Source: Vibrio sp. CB1-14 (GTDB lineage: Bacteria > Pseudomonadota > Gammaproteobacteria > Enterobacterales > Vibrionaceae). From it: 64,000 nt of DNA. The DNA lies in the NCBI RefSeq assembly GCF_040412085.2, contig NZ_CP115921.1:1488001-1552000 (forward strand), given 5' to 3'. The position numbers and the translations under genes were made by a program. Shown piece by piece: positions 1 through 8,879 of this stretch. Position 1 is the stretch's first letter. Every line of letters begins with the position of its first letter. The notes beneath the pieces were generated by a model. That model was not told the DNA's origin and did no database searches. It saw only the letters and a list, made by a program, of their open reading frames with translations.

Positions 1-662
1 ATGAGAAAGGCATGATTGAACTAGCCTCGAGCGATGTTTTTCTTATTGACTGTTCAACCATTGATCCTGACTCTGCGCGCCTAGTTTCAAGAGAAGCTCA
101 AAACAAAGGGTTGGAGTTTGTCGATGCCCCTGTGTCCGGTGGCGTTGCTGGTGCTGCTGCAGGAACGCTTACGTTTATCGTTGGTGGCAGCGATGAAGGG
201 TTTGCCAAAGCGAATAACCTGTTGTCTTTCATGGGTAAAAATGTGTTTCATGCGGGCAAAGCGGGTGATGGGCAAATGGCCAAAATTTGCAACAATCTGA
301 TCCTCGGCTCTGTCATGACAGCGACTTGTGAATCCCTTAGTCTTGGTGTGGATAACGGTCTCAATCCTGAGGTGTTATCGAATATTATTTTGCAAAGCTC
401 TGGCAGAAACTGGGTTTTAGAACTATATAACCCTTGTCCGGGGGTGATTGAGCACGCGCCAGCGAGTGCCCAATATACTCCCGGTTTTATGTGTAAGTTG
501 ATGTCAAAAGATTTGGGGCTTGGGCTAGAAGCGGCAAAAATGAGCCAGTCTTCGGTGCCTATGGGAGCGTTAGCTCATAGTCTCTACGCACTCCATAACC
601 GAAACGGAAATGCGGAATTGGATTTCTCGAGTCTTTTTGAGTTTTTTCGCAATAAGCAGTAG
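1..662 (+). CDS. mmsB: 3-hydroxyisobutyrate dehydrogenase, C-terminal part (5' end outside window)
   Basis: The reading frame is open from base 3, so the true start lies upstream. The NAD-binding Rossmann half with its GxGxxG motif is missing from view. What remains is the substrate side: DAPVSGG near visible residue 40, then the catalytic-lysine segment GQMAKICNN, and the all-helical C-terminal dimer domain. The family oxidises 3-hydroxyisobutyrate to methylmalonate semialdehyde with NAD in valine degradation in the cytoplasm. The SDR gene begins 13 bases after the stop with its own ribosome site, so the two are probably one operon. Tartronate-semialdehyde reductase is a related alternative, but the SDR neighbour favours valine catabolism. 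Confidence 0.88.
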   Translation, partial: EKGMIELASSDVFLIDCSTIDPDSARLVSREAQNKGLEFVDAPVSGGVAGAAAGTLTFIVGGSDEGFAKANNLLSFMGKNVFHAGKAGDGQMAKICNNLILGSVMTATCESLSLGVDNGLNPEVLSNIILQSSGRNWVLELYNPCPGVIEHAPASAQYTPGFMCKLMSKDLGLGLEAAKMSQSSVPMGALAHSLYALHNRNGNAELDFSSLFEFFRNKQ

Positions 663-675
663 AAGGGAGAAGTAA

Positions 676-1434
676 ATGGAGCTTGAACAGAGCGTTATCG
701 CTATTACTGGTGCAGGACAAGGATTAGGTCAAACTATGGCGACTAGCTTAGCTCAGCAAGGAGCGAGCTTAGCACTGCTCGATGTCAATCAAGACGCCTT
801 AACAGAGACAAAAGAACTTTGTGAGGCATTTGGGGTAAAAGCGCAAACTTATCAGGTCGATGTCACCAATGAAGAGCAAGTTGAAACTGTATTTCGTGAC
901 ATTGTCACGGAATTTGGCTCTTTGAATGGTTTAGTCAATAATGCTGGTATCCTGCGAGATGGTATGTTGGTTAAATCGAGAGATGGCGAAATCAGTAAAA
1001 TGTCTCTAGGTGATTTCAATGCAGTGATCAACGTGAATCTGACCGGCACGTTTTTGTGCGGTCGTGAAGCAGCGGTGCAGATGATTGAGTCCGATTCACG
1101 TGGTGTCATTATTAATATTTCCAGCGTGTCGAGAGCAGGCAACATGGGGCAAACCAACTACGCGGCTTCCAAAGCAGCAGTCGCGACGATGTCATCCGTA
1201 TGGGGTAAAGAACTTGCTCGCTACGGCATCCGTTCTGTTGCTATTGCACCTGGCGTTGTGGAGACTTCGATGACAGCCTCGATGAAACCAGAAGCGCGTG
1301 AACGTCTGGAAAATATGGTACCAGTACGTCGAATGGCGGATCCAACAGAGATTGCTCATACCGTACGTTTCATTTTGGAAAATGAGTACGTTAATGGCCG
1401 AGTGATTGAAGTTGATGGTGGGTTGGTTATTTAA
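676..1434 (+). CDS. SDR-family NAD(P)-dependent oxidoreductase (FabG-like)
   Basis: A 252-residue classical short-chain dehydrogenase. It shows the cofactor loop TGAGQGLG (residues 11-18), NNAG (88-91), the catalytic Ser around 150, and YAASK with Tyr162/Lys166. It ends in the usual EVDGGLVI tail. The ATG is preceded by AAGGGAGAAG at good spacing. Its place right after mmsB suggests a 3-hydroxyacyl-CoA or 3-hydroxy acid dehydrogenase step in branched-chain amino acid breakdown rather than fatty acid synthesis. The exact substrate cannot be read from sequence. Confidence 0.85.
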   Translation: MELEQSVIAITGAGQGLGQTMATSLAQQGASLALLDVNQDALTETKELCEAFGVKAQTYQVDVTNEEQVETVFRDIVTEFGSLNGLVNNAGILRDGMLVKSRDGEISKMSLGDFNAVINVNLTGTFLCGREAAVQMIESDSRGVIINISSVSRAGNMGQTNYAASKAAVATMSSVWGKELARYGIRSVAIAPGVVETSMTASMKPEARERLENMVPVRRMADPTEIAHTVRFILENEYVNGRVIEVDGGLVI

Positions 1435-1564
1435 AGCGAGATGTTAACTGTAAGATGAGTACAGTCCCTTGGATGATTTATGGGGGGCTGCTTTTCTTTT
1501 AAAGAACCGGTTGATTGTTCGGTTGGATTGAGCAAGTGCATCCGTGCACTTAGTCATTGAGGTA

Positions 1565-2062
1565 TTAGAAGCGGTAATCGATACCAAAGTAAACCGCAGA
1601 CAATGAATATTCGTGCTTTGAAATGACGGACACGTATTCGGCGTTTAATCCTAAATCATCTGCTATTTCGTAACGTGCGCCGAGACCAAAGCTAGGGCTG
1701 CTGATGTTTCTACTACCGTTTGAAAAAACGTCTCCACCTTTAGCATTGGTAAAGCCAGCAAGGCCATAAACTTCAAATCCTGGATCGATTTCGTAGCTGC
1801 CGCGCACATATAGGCTGCTGTAAGATCTAAGGTCATTGATATAGCTATCATGGCTATCAACACCGCCAAAACGATATTCCGCGCCAATATTGTCGTTAAA
1901 TCGATAACCAGCCATTAAATATCCAGTACCGGTGCTTGCATCATTAACGATACTTTGTTGGTTTCCATAACCAATACTTGCTCCGGCATACAAACCTTGT
2001 GCGAGCGTTGGCAATGCAAATAGTGATGTTGATAGTAATACAAGTTTATTCTTAAGTTTCAT
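1565..2062 (-). CDS. Small outer-membrane beta-barrel protein
   Basis: A 165-residue exported protein. It has a short signal peptide (MKLKNKLVLL, cut likely after ALPTLA) followed by alternating strands such as LYAGASIGYGNQ and NIGAEYRFGG, and a C-terminal aromatic residue (YRF) typical of barrels inserted by the BAM complex. This resembles the OmpA/OmpW-like small porin superfamily with about eight strands. A TTG codon lies two codons upstream, but AGGA sits eight bases before the ATG, which decides the start. Function is unknown. Confidence 0.75.
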   Translation of the reverse strand: MKLKNKLVLLSTSLFALPTLAQGLYAGASIGYGNQQSIVNDASTGTGYLMAGYRFNDNIGAEYRFGGVDSHDSYINDLRSYSSLYVRGSYEIDPGFEVYGLAGFTNAKGGDVFSNGSRNISSPSFGLGARYEIADDLGLNAEYVSVISKHEYSLSAVYFGIDYRF

Positions 2063-2072
2063 ATACAATTTC

Positions 2073-2582
2073 CTAACGATTGTTGTGTAATGATGTTTTT
2101 TCTAAATCTAATGATTCAAAAATACTAAGTGCAGCGGTAAAACCGGTGCTAATTAAAGAGCTACTTAGATACTCTCTTCGGCTAACCATATTGCTGAGTA
2201 GGTGCAATATCTGGATTAGAGATAGTCGTCGGCTTTGATCAAGCTCCCATGACGGTTCAACTTCGAGTTTGTCGCCTTTGAGTGCGGATAGCAGAGGCAG
2301 CTTTAAGGCTTCAAACTCCTGTTGATGTTTCAAAATCAAGCAGCTTAATGCTCTGATTCTTAGTCGGTTTGTATCTGACTCGAGTAGCGTGCGTCTCTCT
2401 GATGACAAGCCAGCTACTTGATTATGATCTAGTAAATGAACTGGCCTAATTTGCGATGAATAACTTGATGCCGATAGAGCACATAGATCAGGAATGCTCA
2501 CTTTGTTTTCTAAAGGTTCTTGCAACAAACTGCTATGTGCTATCGAAATAAAAATGCTCGGTATAATTCGTCTATTTTCCAC
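2073..2582 (-). CDS. Hypothetical protein
   Basis: A 169-residue soluble, leucine- and serine-rich, probably helical protein that I do not recognise. It begins with GTG, with AAGGCGG upstream, and ends about ten bases before the beta-barrel gene on the same strand, so the two could be co-transcribed. No signal peptide, membrane span or known motif is visible. Confidence 0.5.
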   Translation of the reverse strand: MENRRIIPSIFISIAHSSLLQEPLENKVSIPDLCALSASSYSSQIRPVHLLDHNQVAGLSSERRTLLESDTNRLRIRALSCLILKHQQEFEALKLPLLSALKGDKLEVEPSWELDQSRRLSLIQILHLLSNMVSRREYLSSSLISTGFTAALSIFESLDLEKTSLHNNR

Positions 2583-2645
2583 GTGAAGACCGCCTTATAT
2601 TGCTTAATTCAGTAATAACAAATTTGAGTGGCAACTAACCCGGTG

Positions 2646-3023
2646 TTATTCAGCATCACTTTCAATCACCTTGCGTTTGATGACTGCAGTAAATCGATTG
2701 TCAGTGGAATTGGCGGACACTAATACCCAGCCTTGGCTGTTCATATAATTGAGCGCATCCATTGGAGAGTTAAAGGAAAGGGTTTTACCTTCCTCATCTC
2801 TAAGTAGGTCTTTATTTTTGATGCCGATTTTGAGCGCTTGACCGAAATCTACTTCTACTTTCCATTGGGTAAGGCTGAGCATTTTCCCCGACGCGATAAC
2901 CATCGCATATTGCTCGGTTTGGTTTGATCTAGACGTCGGTTCTGGTGACTTAGCAGCCAATGTAGTCGAGCACATGGCAAGTGTTAGTAAAGGGGTTAGA
3001 AAAACTTTATGAATGGCTTTCAT
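2646..3023 (-). CDS. Small periplasmic hypothetical protein
   Basis: A 125-residue exported protein. The start at MKAIHKVFL is chosen because GGAGGCAACC precedes this ATG; a longer in-frame start 36 bases upstream has no ribosome site and would spoil the signal peptide. After cleavage near TTLAA comes a basic and acidic soluble domain with the pattern SPMDALNYMNSQGWVLV, seen in short uncharacterised Vibrio periplasmic proteins. Function is unknown. An inverted repeat CTTTCC-N7-GGAAAG at 3095-3113 lies in its upstream region. Confidence 0.6.
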   Translation of the reverse strand: MKAIHKVFLTPLLTLAMCSTTLAAKSPEPTSRSNQTEQYAMVIASGKMLSLTQWKVEVDFGQALKIGIKNKDLLRDEEGKTLSFNSPMDALNYMNSQGWVLVSANSTDNRFTAVIKRKVIESDAE

Positions 3024-3156
3024 GGTTGCCTCCAGTAATCTCGGGCTCAAAGTAAGCACGTTGTGTGCGACTGGGGCTTAGATTACTAGAGTGCCTTTCC
3101 ATTATTCGGAAAGTAACGGAGTAAATTGTATGAATTATGGATGTGACTTTTGGGTA

Positions 3157-3570
3157 TTAGTCTTCGTTGTTACCATCGCGCTTTTGTAAAGAAGCGTAGA
3201 AGTTAGAGAGAAACTCGATGTCCTCTTTAGGTGCCGCTAGCATGAGATCGAGAAACTTTAGCGTACTTGCCGAAAGCGGCAGTTGACCACCATGTACGCG
3301 CTCTAACTGAGTCATGGGGAACAATTGCAGTAAGCTAACATCAAGTGCTTTGGCAATTCGGAAAAAGTCCAAAATGGTGAAATGACTCTTCGCTTCTCTA
3401 TCCATCTTCTCATACAGGGCTGAACGGCCAATGTCCGCCTTTTTTGCCAGCGAGTTTTTAGATAGGCCTTCTTGAACCATGAGCGCTTCGATTCGTTCTA
3501 TGACCATTTTTCGAAATACCGTCTCTTCAACACCAAAAAACTCGAATCCTTCGGTTTCTATTTCTGCCAT
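3157..3570 (-). CDS. XRE-family (Cro/CI-like) transcriptional regulator
   Basis: A 137-residue protein with a helix-turn-helix at about residues 34-75 (GLSKNSLAKKADIGRSALYE, then ILDFFRIAKALDVSLLQLF) and a short C-terminal helical tail. It is divergent from the C45-type hydrolase at 3706, with a shared 135-base control region containing a perfect AATTTC-G-GAAATT palindrome. It is therefore a good candidate regulator of that gene and of itself. The inducer is unknown. Confidence 0.75.
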   Translation of the reverse strand: MAEIETEGFEFFGVEETVFRKMVIERIEALMVQEGLSKNSLAKKADIGRSALYEKMDREAKSHFTILDFFRIAKALDVSLLQLFPMTQLERVHGGQLPLSASTLKFLDLMLAAPKEDIEFLSNFYASLQKRDGNNED

Positions 3571-3614
3571 CGCCTTTGTCCGTTTTTCTGGAATCAGTCT
3601 TTTAATGGTATCTG

Positions 3615-3627
3615 AATTTCGGAAATT
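3615..3627. promoter_or_regulatory. Palindromic operator candidate between XRE regulator and C45 hydrolase
   Basis: AATTTCGGAAATT is a perfect 13-base palindrome around a central G in the divergent promoter region. Size and location suit a dimeric XRE repressor. Assignment to the neighbouring regulator is inference. Confidence 0.4.
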
Positions 3628-3705
3628 TGAAATGATAATTTAATAGTCAGACACAGAGACATGAGCCGTCTCAACTGATTAACTAAATACATAAGGGTAA
3701 ACACC

Positions 3706-4899
3706 ATGCTAACGACTAAACGCGCAATCCTTGCTACCGCACTTGCACTCTCTGGCGCAGCTCAGGCGATTTCTCTTGAACCAGCACCAGGACTGGACGT
3801 GAATCAGCCGTACTATGCGCCTCAGGCGTATGTGCAGCAAGAAAGCCTACCAATTGTGGACATTCGTGGCGTAAAACCAGCGGAGTACGCTGAGCTGTTT
3901 GAAAAGCAGGTAGGAGAAGAAGTTCGACGTGGTATTAAGGAAGCGCAGTACGTCTATAAACTAGCAGGGATTGATGTTGTCGAGTTTGAGAAAAGCTCAA
4001 TGAAGGTACTAGAAAATTCACGAAAGTTAAATCCTGAGTACTTTGAAATCGTTGAAGCGCTGGCCAAAGTGGGTGGCATTTCACTGGAAACCATGTTCAC
4101 TCTATCGCAATTAGATGCAGCGTTGGCGTCGGCAGCTCAGTCTTCGCTAAGTGGATGTACAACAGTAAGTTTCGCTGGTACGGGTGTGGTTGGTCAGGTA
4201 AACGACACGCCATCACTTTCTGGGGGTAACTATTGGGTATTGCAAGCGGATGATTATGTACAAGTGATGGCATCTGGCTTCTATGGCTCAGGTCAGACGC
4301 TCGGCAAAGATATTGGTGTTGTGATTAACTTCCAAGGCACTGACTCTAAAGGTGTTGGGCTTGAAGCAGACAGTGCGATTGAGCTAGGTGCACTTCAAAA
4401 CTATCTCGTGCGAAATGCTAAGAATGTTGATGATGCCGAAAAGATCCTAGACCAATACCGCACAGTGGTCGCTTCTCACTTTAACTTTGCGGATAGTAAC
4501 GGTAATACCGTTGGCGTTGAAATGCTTGATGGTGAGAACTATGTGATCAAACGTCCTGCTGGTGTTGGCCACGCCAACCACTCAGAGCGTCCAGGTGTGA
4601 TGCAAGCCTTCGCAGAGTCTGTTGGTCTAGGTGAGAAAAGCGTACAACGCACGGTTGCGACAGCATACACCGAGTGGCGCGCAGAGTTTGCACAGCAGTT
4701 CATCGACAACACACCCGAGGGCAATGTCGATGCTGCTAAATATGTTTTGAATACTAAGCCAATCGCACAGCATGCAGCCTATGGTTCTGATTTCATCTCC
4801 ACACTGACAGCGGTAATGGATGCCAAAGAGGGCTGTATGGACGTGGCTCCAGGTGTGGGTGATTGGAATGATTTCCAACGAGTATGTATTGAGAAGTAA
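3706..4899 (+). CDS. Secreted C45-type Ntn hydrolase (acyltransferase/amidohydrolase-like)
   Basis: A 397-residue protein with a clear signal peptide (MLTTKRAILA to GAAQA). The segment GCTTVSFAGTGVVGQVND (residues 150-167) fits the C45/isopenicillin-N acyltransferase-like fold: Cys151 would become the N-terminal nucleophile after self-cleavage, and GQVND corresponds to the GQNWD block. Family members cleave or transfer acyl groups on amides such as penicillins or conjugated amino acids; here the location is periplasmic or extracellular. The roughly 150-residue helical region before the nucleophile would be removed as a propeptide. The substrate is unknown. Regulation probably involves the divergent XRE gene. 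Confidence 0.7.
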   Translation: MLTTKRAILATALALSGAAQAISLEPAPGLDVNQPYYAPQAYVQQESLPIVDIRGVKPAEYAELFEKQVGEEVRRGIKEAQYVYKLAGIDVVEFEKSSMKVLENSRKLNPEYFEIVEALAKVGGISLETMFTLSQLDAALASAAQSSLSGCTTVSFAGTGVVGQVNDTPSLSGGNYWVLQADDYVQVMASGFYGSGQTLGKDIGVVINFQGTDSKGVGLEADSAIELGALQNYLVRNAKNVDDAEKILDQYRTVVASHFNFADSNGNTVGVEMLDGENYVIKRPAGVGHANHSERPGVMQAFAESVGLGEKSVQRTVATAYTEWRAEFAQQFIDNTPEGNVDAAKYVLNTKPIAQHAAYGSDFISTLTAVMDAKEGCMDVAPGVGDWNDFQRVCIEK

Positions 4900-4934
4900 T
4901 TCCAAATTCGACGAGTAAATCTGAATAGGGTAGT

Positions 4935-4966
4935 AACGCGCAATCCTCCTAGGCTTGCGCGTTTTT
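4935..4966 (+). terminator. Rho-independent terminator after the C45 hydrolase
   Basis: AACGCGCAA pairs with TTGCGCGTT across an 11-base loop and is followed by a T run. It sits directly before the ribosome site of the next lipoprotein gene, so that gene needs its own promoter or read-through. Confidence 0.8.
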
Positions 4967-4974
4967 AGGAAACG

Positions 4975-5241
4975 ATGATGAAACCAAGGCTAGTTTTGTG
5001 GTCTTGTACCACGTTGATGGTTGGATGCGCTAGCATTTCAATTGAACATCAAGATACATATGAGCTCTGTCAGTCTCTCGCCTATGGCTACAATGAAGCA
5101 GTGATTCAAGAATTAGAAAGAAGAGGGCAGTCCGTTACTGATAGAGAATGCGGAGACGCCAGACGTGCAATGATCCAAGAAATCGAGGCTAGACGTTTAC
5201 TGTGGAGTGTAGAGCATTCGTTAAGACATGAAGTGGATTAG
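4975..5241 (+). CDS. Small putative lipoprotein
   Basis: An 88-residue protein with a type II signal peptide whose lipobox is LMVGC. The mature part is short, charged and helical (YELCQSLAYGYNEAVIQELERR) with a second Cys. AGGAAACG precedes the double ATG. It overlaps the next small lipoprotein frame by 14 bases, which suggests translational coupling. Function is unknown. Confidence 0.6.
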   Translation: MMKPRLVLWSCTTLMVGCASISIEHQDTYELCQSLAYGYNEAVIQELERRGQSVTDRECGDARRAMIQEIEARRLLWSVEHSLRHEVD

Positions 5242-5371
5242 TTTTCTTTCGATGGTTTGTGCAGTCAGTGGCTGTGCGCAAGAGGTAAGGCAGTTACCAC
5301 GCCATTCGGTGACTTTTTCAAGAGCCAACCAAGTGGTCGAGGTGGAACACTGCAGGTTATCCGTTCGTTAG
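5228..5371 (+). CDS. Very small putative lipoprotein, possibly frameshifted
   Basis: A 47-residue frame starts inside the end of the previous gene. It begins MKWISFLSMVCAVSGC, a good lipoprotein signal with lipobox AVSGC. It stops at 5369. The +1 frame then continues with a protein-like tail (NIYMDVVRKSNSPQS, ending near 5425), so the gene may originally have been longer and lost frame around 5345-5370. Either a real tiny lipoprotein or a recent pseudogene. Confidence 0.4.
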   Translation: MKWISFLSMVCAVSGCAQEVRQLPRHSVTFSRANQVVEVEHCRLSVR

Positions 5372-5461
5372 GGAAAACAATATTTATATGGATGTGGTGC
5401 GGAAATCGAATTCGCCTCAAAGCTGAGAGCGAAAAAAATAGATTAGTATCAGGTGTATGTA

Positions 5462-7111
5462 ATGTTGTTTGAAAAAAAAAAGGTTATCAACTTAAAATTA
5501 ATGTTGATTATTAGCTATTTGCTTGCGGTTTTGTGGTCGAGTGTAATTGTTGCAAAAGAAACTAGTAGTAATAGTAACCAAATAGAAGCGATTAGCTCGG
5601 AAATCTCAGAGCTATCACAATCTTTGCAAGGTCTTGAAGGTGAGCAACTAGACGTTACTCAGTTTAGTATCTTCAATAAAAATAAAGAATTACGGGCTGT
5701 TCTGGCGCGTACAATGAAGAAACGGTCATTATCAGAACAAGAATTAATTGCTCTGGTAAGGCAGCAGCAACTGTACACCTTAGATGCGGAACAGTACTTG
5801 ATAGAGCGCCTTTCTGAGCTTAATAAATATTTTGATTCTGCCGAGGATGAATCAAAATTGCTGGTGTTAAAAGATTACAAAGAGGCGCAAGATCATCTTG
5901 GCTGGATATATGAAGCAAGATTGACCAACTTCAATTGGCTTGAACAGTTAAATGTGAAAGACGAAGTGGGTGAGTTGCGCTTACGTGACACTATTGAAAA
6001 GCAGTTAAGACTTACATCGTCTGCAACCGATTATTACAGCAATCAAATTTCTAACGCTTCTTTCCAATTGATTAATGAGCAGGATTCCAAACAAGCGAAA
6101 CAGCAATTACACGATATTATCATTGATAAAAGGCTATCGATTGAGTCAGAAGGATTGCGTTACCTTGTGACCATTGCAGATCGTTTGGATATTGAAACTG
6201 CAGTCTATAAGAAACAGCTATTTGAGGTGTCAGGGAACATCACACACGAGATATTCGAAGGCCAAGTGTTACTAGAAATACTGGTACATTGGTCAGAACA
6301 AGCATTGGAGTGGTTGGTAGAACAAGCCCCACAACAATTGTTCAAGCTCGTTGTATTTTTCATTGTCTTACTGATTACTCGCTCAGCAGTTAAGGTTGTT
6401 CGTAGGGTAGTAGCAAAGGCGGTGAAAAGCCAAAACCTTAATTTGTCTCACTTAATGCAGCATTTCTTTATTTCCGTTTCGGGAAATGCGGTCTGGGTTG
6501 TCGGTATTCTGGTTGGACTGTCCCAAGTAGGGCTCAATTTAGCACCTATCCTGACAGGCTTTGGTGTAGCAGGTGTTATTGTCGGTTTTGCTTTGCAAGA
6601 TACATTGTCTAATTTTGCAGCTGGCATGATGCTGCTTATCTATCGACCTTTTGATGTTGGAGACTTTGTTTTTGCCGGTGGCGTTGATGGCAAGGTCAGC
6701 CACATGAGCTTAGTCAGTACCACCATTCGTACATTTGATAATCAGGTGATTATTGTGCCAAACGGTAAAATCTGGGGGGATGTGATTAAAAACGTGACCC
6801 ATGAAAAGACCCGTCGCGTCGATATGGTTTTCGGCATTGGCTACGGGGATGACTTGCATCATGCAGAAAAAGTGCTCAATGACATTGTTCGTTCTCACCC
6901 ATCGGTACATCTAACCCCGGAGCCAATGGTTAAAGTCCACACTCTTAATACTTCTTCTGTCGATTTTATCGTAAGGCCATGGGTTGATACAGAAGACTAT
7001 TGGGATGTGTATTGGGATATAACCAAGCAAGTCAAACTAAGGTTTGATCAAGAAGGGATCTCTATTCCATTTCCGCAGCAAGATGTTTACCTACATACGG
7101 TGAGTGACTAA
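5462..7111 (+). CDS. MscS-family mechanosensitive channel
   Basis: A 549-residue inner-membrane protein. An N-terminal signal or first membrane span (LKLMLIISYLLAVLWSSVIV) is followed by a long helical, coiled-coil-prone periplasmic domain to about residue 280. A membrane block then leads to the MscS core near residues 355-400: GFGVAGVIVGFALQDTLSNF, then RPFDVGDFV. A beta-domain and cytoplasmic cage close the protein. Such channels release solutes on hypo-osmotic shock. It is larger than E. coli MscS (286 aa) because of the N-terminal domain. ATG at 5462 is chosen over the upstream GTG because AGGTG lies seven bases before it. Confidence 0.88.
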   Translation: MLFEKKKVINLKLMLIISYLLAVLWSSVIVAKETSSNSNQIEAISSEISELSQSLQGLEGEQLDVTQFSIFNKNKELRAVLARTMKKRSLSEQELIALVRQQQLYTLDAEQYLIERLSELNKYFDSAEDESKLLVLKDYKEAQDHLGWIYEARLTNFNWLEQLNVKDEVGELRLRDTIEKQLRLTSSATDYYSNQISNASFQLINEQDSKQAKQQLHDIIIDKRLSIESEGLRYLVTIADRLDIETAVYKKQLFEVSGNITHEIFEGQVLLEILVHWSEQALEWLVEQAPQQLFKLVVFFIVLLITRSAVKVVRRVVAKAVKSQNLNLSHLMQHFFISVSGNAVWVVGILVGLSQVGLNLAPILTGFGVAGVIVGFALQDTLSNFAAGMMLLIYRPFDVGDFVFAGGVDGKVSHMSLVSTTIRTFDNQVIIVPNGKIWGDVIKNVTHEKTRRVDMVFGIGYGDDLHHAEKVLNDIVRSHPSVHLTPEPMVKVHTLNTSSVDFIVRPWVDTEDYWDVYWDITKQVKLRFDQEGISIPFPQQDVYLHTVSD

Positions 7112-7171
7112 GCCTTCTCAATTAAACAAATTAATCAATGGTATGAAAATTCGATCTAAAAGAGGTGCAGG

Positions 7172-7984
7172 ATGTACAGCGTAGAGCAGCTACGGGTATT
7201 TGAAACTGTTGTTGAACATGGCTCATTTAGCGCTGCCGCTAGGTCATTAAGGCGAACTCAAGCTTCAGTTTCGTTGTTAATGTCGCGGCTAGAAACGGAA
7301 TTGGGTTTTCAAGTCTTTGAGCGTAGCGGTAAGAAGGTGACACTGAATACGGCTGGACGTACGCTTTATACCCTTTGTCAGCGTCGATCTGATGCTTTGA
7401 GGCACCTAACTAATATAGCGAAAAGTCTACACGCCAAAATCGAAACAGAGATCAAAATCTATATTGATGAGTGTTTTCCTAGAGATTCACTTTGTGAGGT
7501 GCTAGAGCAATTTCATTTGCGCTTTCCCCATACACAAATCTTGGCCCAGCGGCGAGCACTTAATGCGGACATCATTATCGTTTCCTCGGATGAGGTTAAG
7601 GTGAATCCAAACTTTGCGGATTGGGAATGGCATCGTTTATCGACGTGTAAATTTGTCCCAATAACTAGTAGTTATGCGCATAGACAGGAGAGCTTTATTG
7701 GTACGCCTTGGGCACCTATTACCCCGTATGATCACGCAAGCTTGACCGCTAGTAATCCGCAGGTTGTATTACAGCTCATATTGAATGATATGGGCTGGAG
7801 TTGGGTGCCAGAACATCTATTAGCCCTTTACAAGCAGGGCAGCGATTATCAGCTTCTCGAAAATAAACAGCAATTTTATCAACAGTTTCTATTGGGTTCA
7901 CCTGTAGATGTTGGTACCGCAACAGCTTGGTTGGTGGCAAAGATGAACAGAGAACTCAATACGGAGGTTAAGAATGCAAGTTGA
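7172..7984 (+). CDS. LysR-family transcriptional regulator (first of a coupled pair)
   Basis: 270 residues, slightly short for the family. The N-terminal winged helix-turn-helix is clear (LRVFETVVEHGSFSAAARSL, residues 7-26, then VSLLMSRLETELGFQVFER). The effector domain is divergent and lacks a long C-terminus. AAGAGGTGCAGG precedes the ATG. The last 11 bases overlap the next LysR gene, so the two are translationally coupled. Target unknown; the beta-barrel gene at 9182 and the fermentation cluster at 10273 lie downstream on the same strand. Confidence 0.85.
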   Translation: MYSVEQLRVFETVVEHGSFSAAARSLRRTQASVSLLMSRLETELGFQVFERSGKKVTLNTAGRTLYTLCQRRSDALRHLTNIAKSLHAKIETEIKIYIDECFPRDSLCEVLEQFHLRFPHTQILAQRRALNADIIIVSSDEVKVNPNFADWEWHRLSTCKFVPITSSYAHRQESFIGTPWAPITPYDHASLTASNPQVVLQLILNDMGWSWVPEHLLALYKQGSDYQLLENKQQFYQQFLLGSPVDVGTATAWLVAKMNRELNTEVKNAS

Positions 7985-8879
7985 TGCTTTAAGAGCACTG
8001 GTAGCGATCCAAAAGGAGGGGTCCATTAATAGTGTCGCTAAATCAATGGGAAAAAGTCCCTCACAAGTCGGTGTTTGGTTAAGCATGTTAGAGGCAGACC
8101 TAGGCCTGGAACTTATTAATCGTGAAGGATACAAAGCACAGCTTACGATTGATGGGGAGATCATCGCCCGTCATGCCAACGATACACTAACGCATTTATC
8201 AGAAATTGATAAAAAAATAACGGAAAGTGGTGTTGCTGAGAACAAAAAGCTCAACATAGCAATGCTTGATGTTTTGCCAATAACGCCATTTAACGAAGCG
8301 TTGTGGCAGTTAAATAGGCTAAATTCGGATTTGAGTTTGGATATTCAATACTTGTCTACAACAAAAACGTTGCAGGGTATTGAAAATGGTATTGTGGATT
8401 TTGGTGTTGTGTTTTTCCATGGAAGTGTTTACACGAGGGTATCTTCACGTTTAATTGGCTATGCGGAGATTGTGACGGTTGTATCACCGAACCATCCGTT
8501 AGCGGATATCCAATCTACTTTCAATACAGACGATATAGGCTCTCACTTACAATTATTACCGCAAAGCTATTTGGGTTTTGGTATTGATCAAATATCGAAG
8601 TTTTCTGAAAACTATTGGCTAATGAACAGTATAGAAATGACGTTAGCTCTGCTTCAAAAAGGCATTGGTTGGGCGGAGCTTCCTTACTATTGCGTTGAAC
8701 CTTATTTAAAGTCGGGTCAACTGGTGCAATTGAAAGCAAGGGGAGAAAGCCCGCTTTGGTGGCCACTTCAAATGGTATGGCAAAAACACCGTCCTATTGA
8801 TAAGAATGCTGCATGGTTGATTAATAAGTTTTCAAGCCCTAAACCAGGGTTAGCCATCTCTGGAATAGCGCTTCCCTGA
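7974..8879 (+). CDS. LysR-family transcriptional regulator (second of a coupled pair)
   Basis: 301 residues with the LysR DNA-binding domain at 1-60 (ALVAIQKEGSINSVAKSMGK) and a full periplasmic-binding-like effector domain. The ribosome site GGAGGTTAAGA lies inside the previous gene. The two proteins are only distantly alike, so this is not a recent tandem duplication. A hetero-oligomer or a sensor pair is possible. Ligand unknown. Confidence 0.85.
   Translation: MQVDALRALVAIQKEGSINSVAKSMGKSPSQVGVWLSMLEADLGLELINREGYKAQLTIDGEIIARHANDTLTHLSEIDKKITESGVAENKKLNIAMLDVLPITPFNEALWQLNRLNSDLSLDIQYLSTTKTLQGIENGIVDFGVVFFHGSVYTRVSSRLIGYAEIVTVVSPNHPLADIQSTFNTDDIGSHLQLLPQSYLGFGIDQISKFSENYWLMNSIEMTLALLQKGIGWAELPYYCVEPYLKSGQLVQLKARGESPLWWPLQMVWQKHRPIDKNAAWLINKFSSPKPGLAISGIALP

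Noticed and set aside
5257..5472. 71-codon frame starting ATG-less before the MscS gene
   Set aside because: Its composition is not protein-like; the small lipoprotein frame at 5228 has a signal peptide and lipobox.
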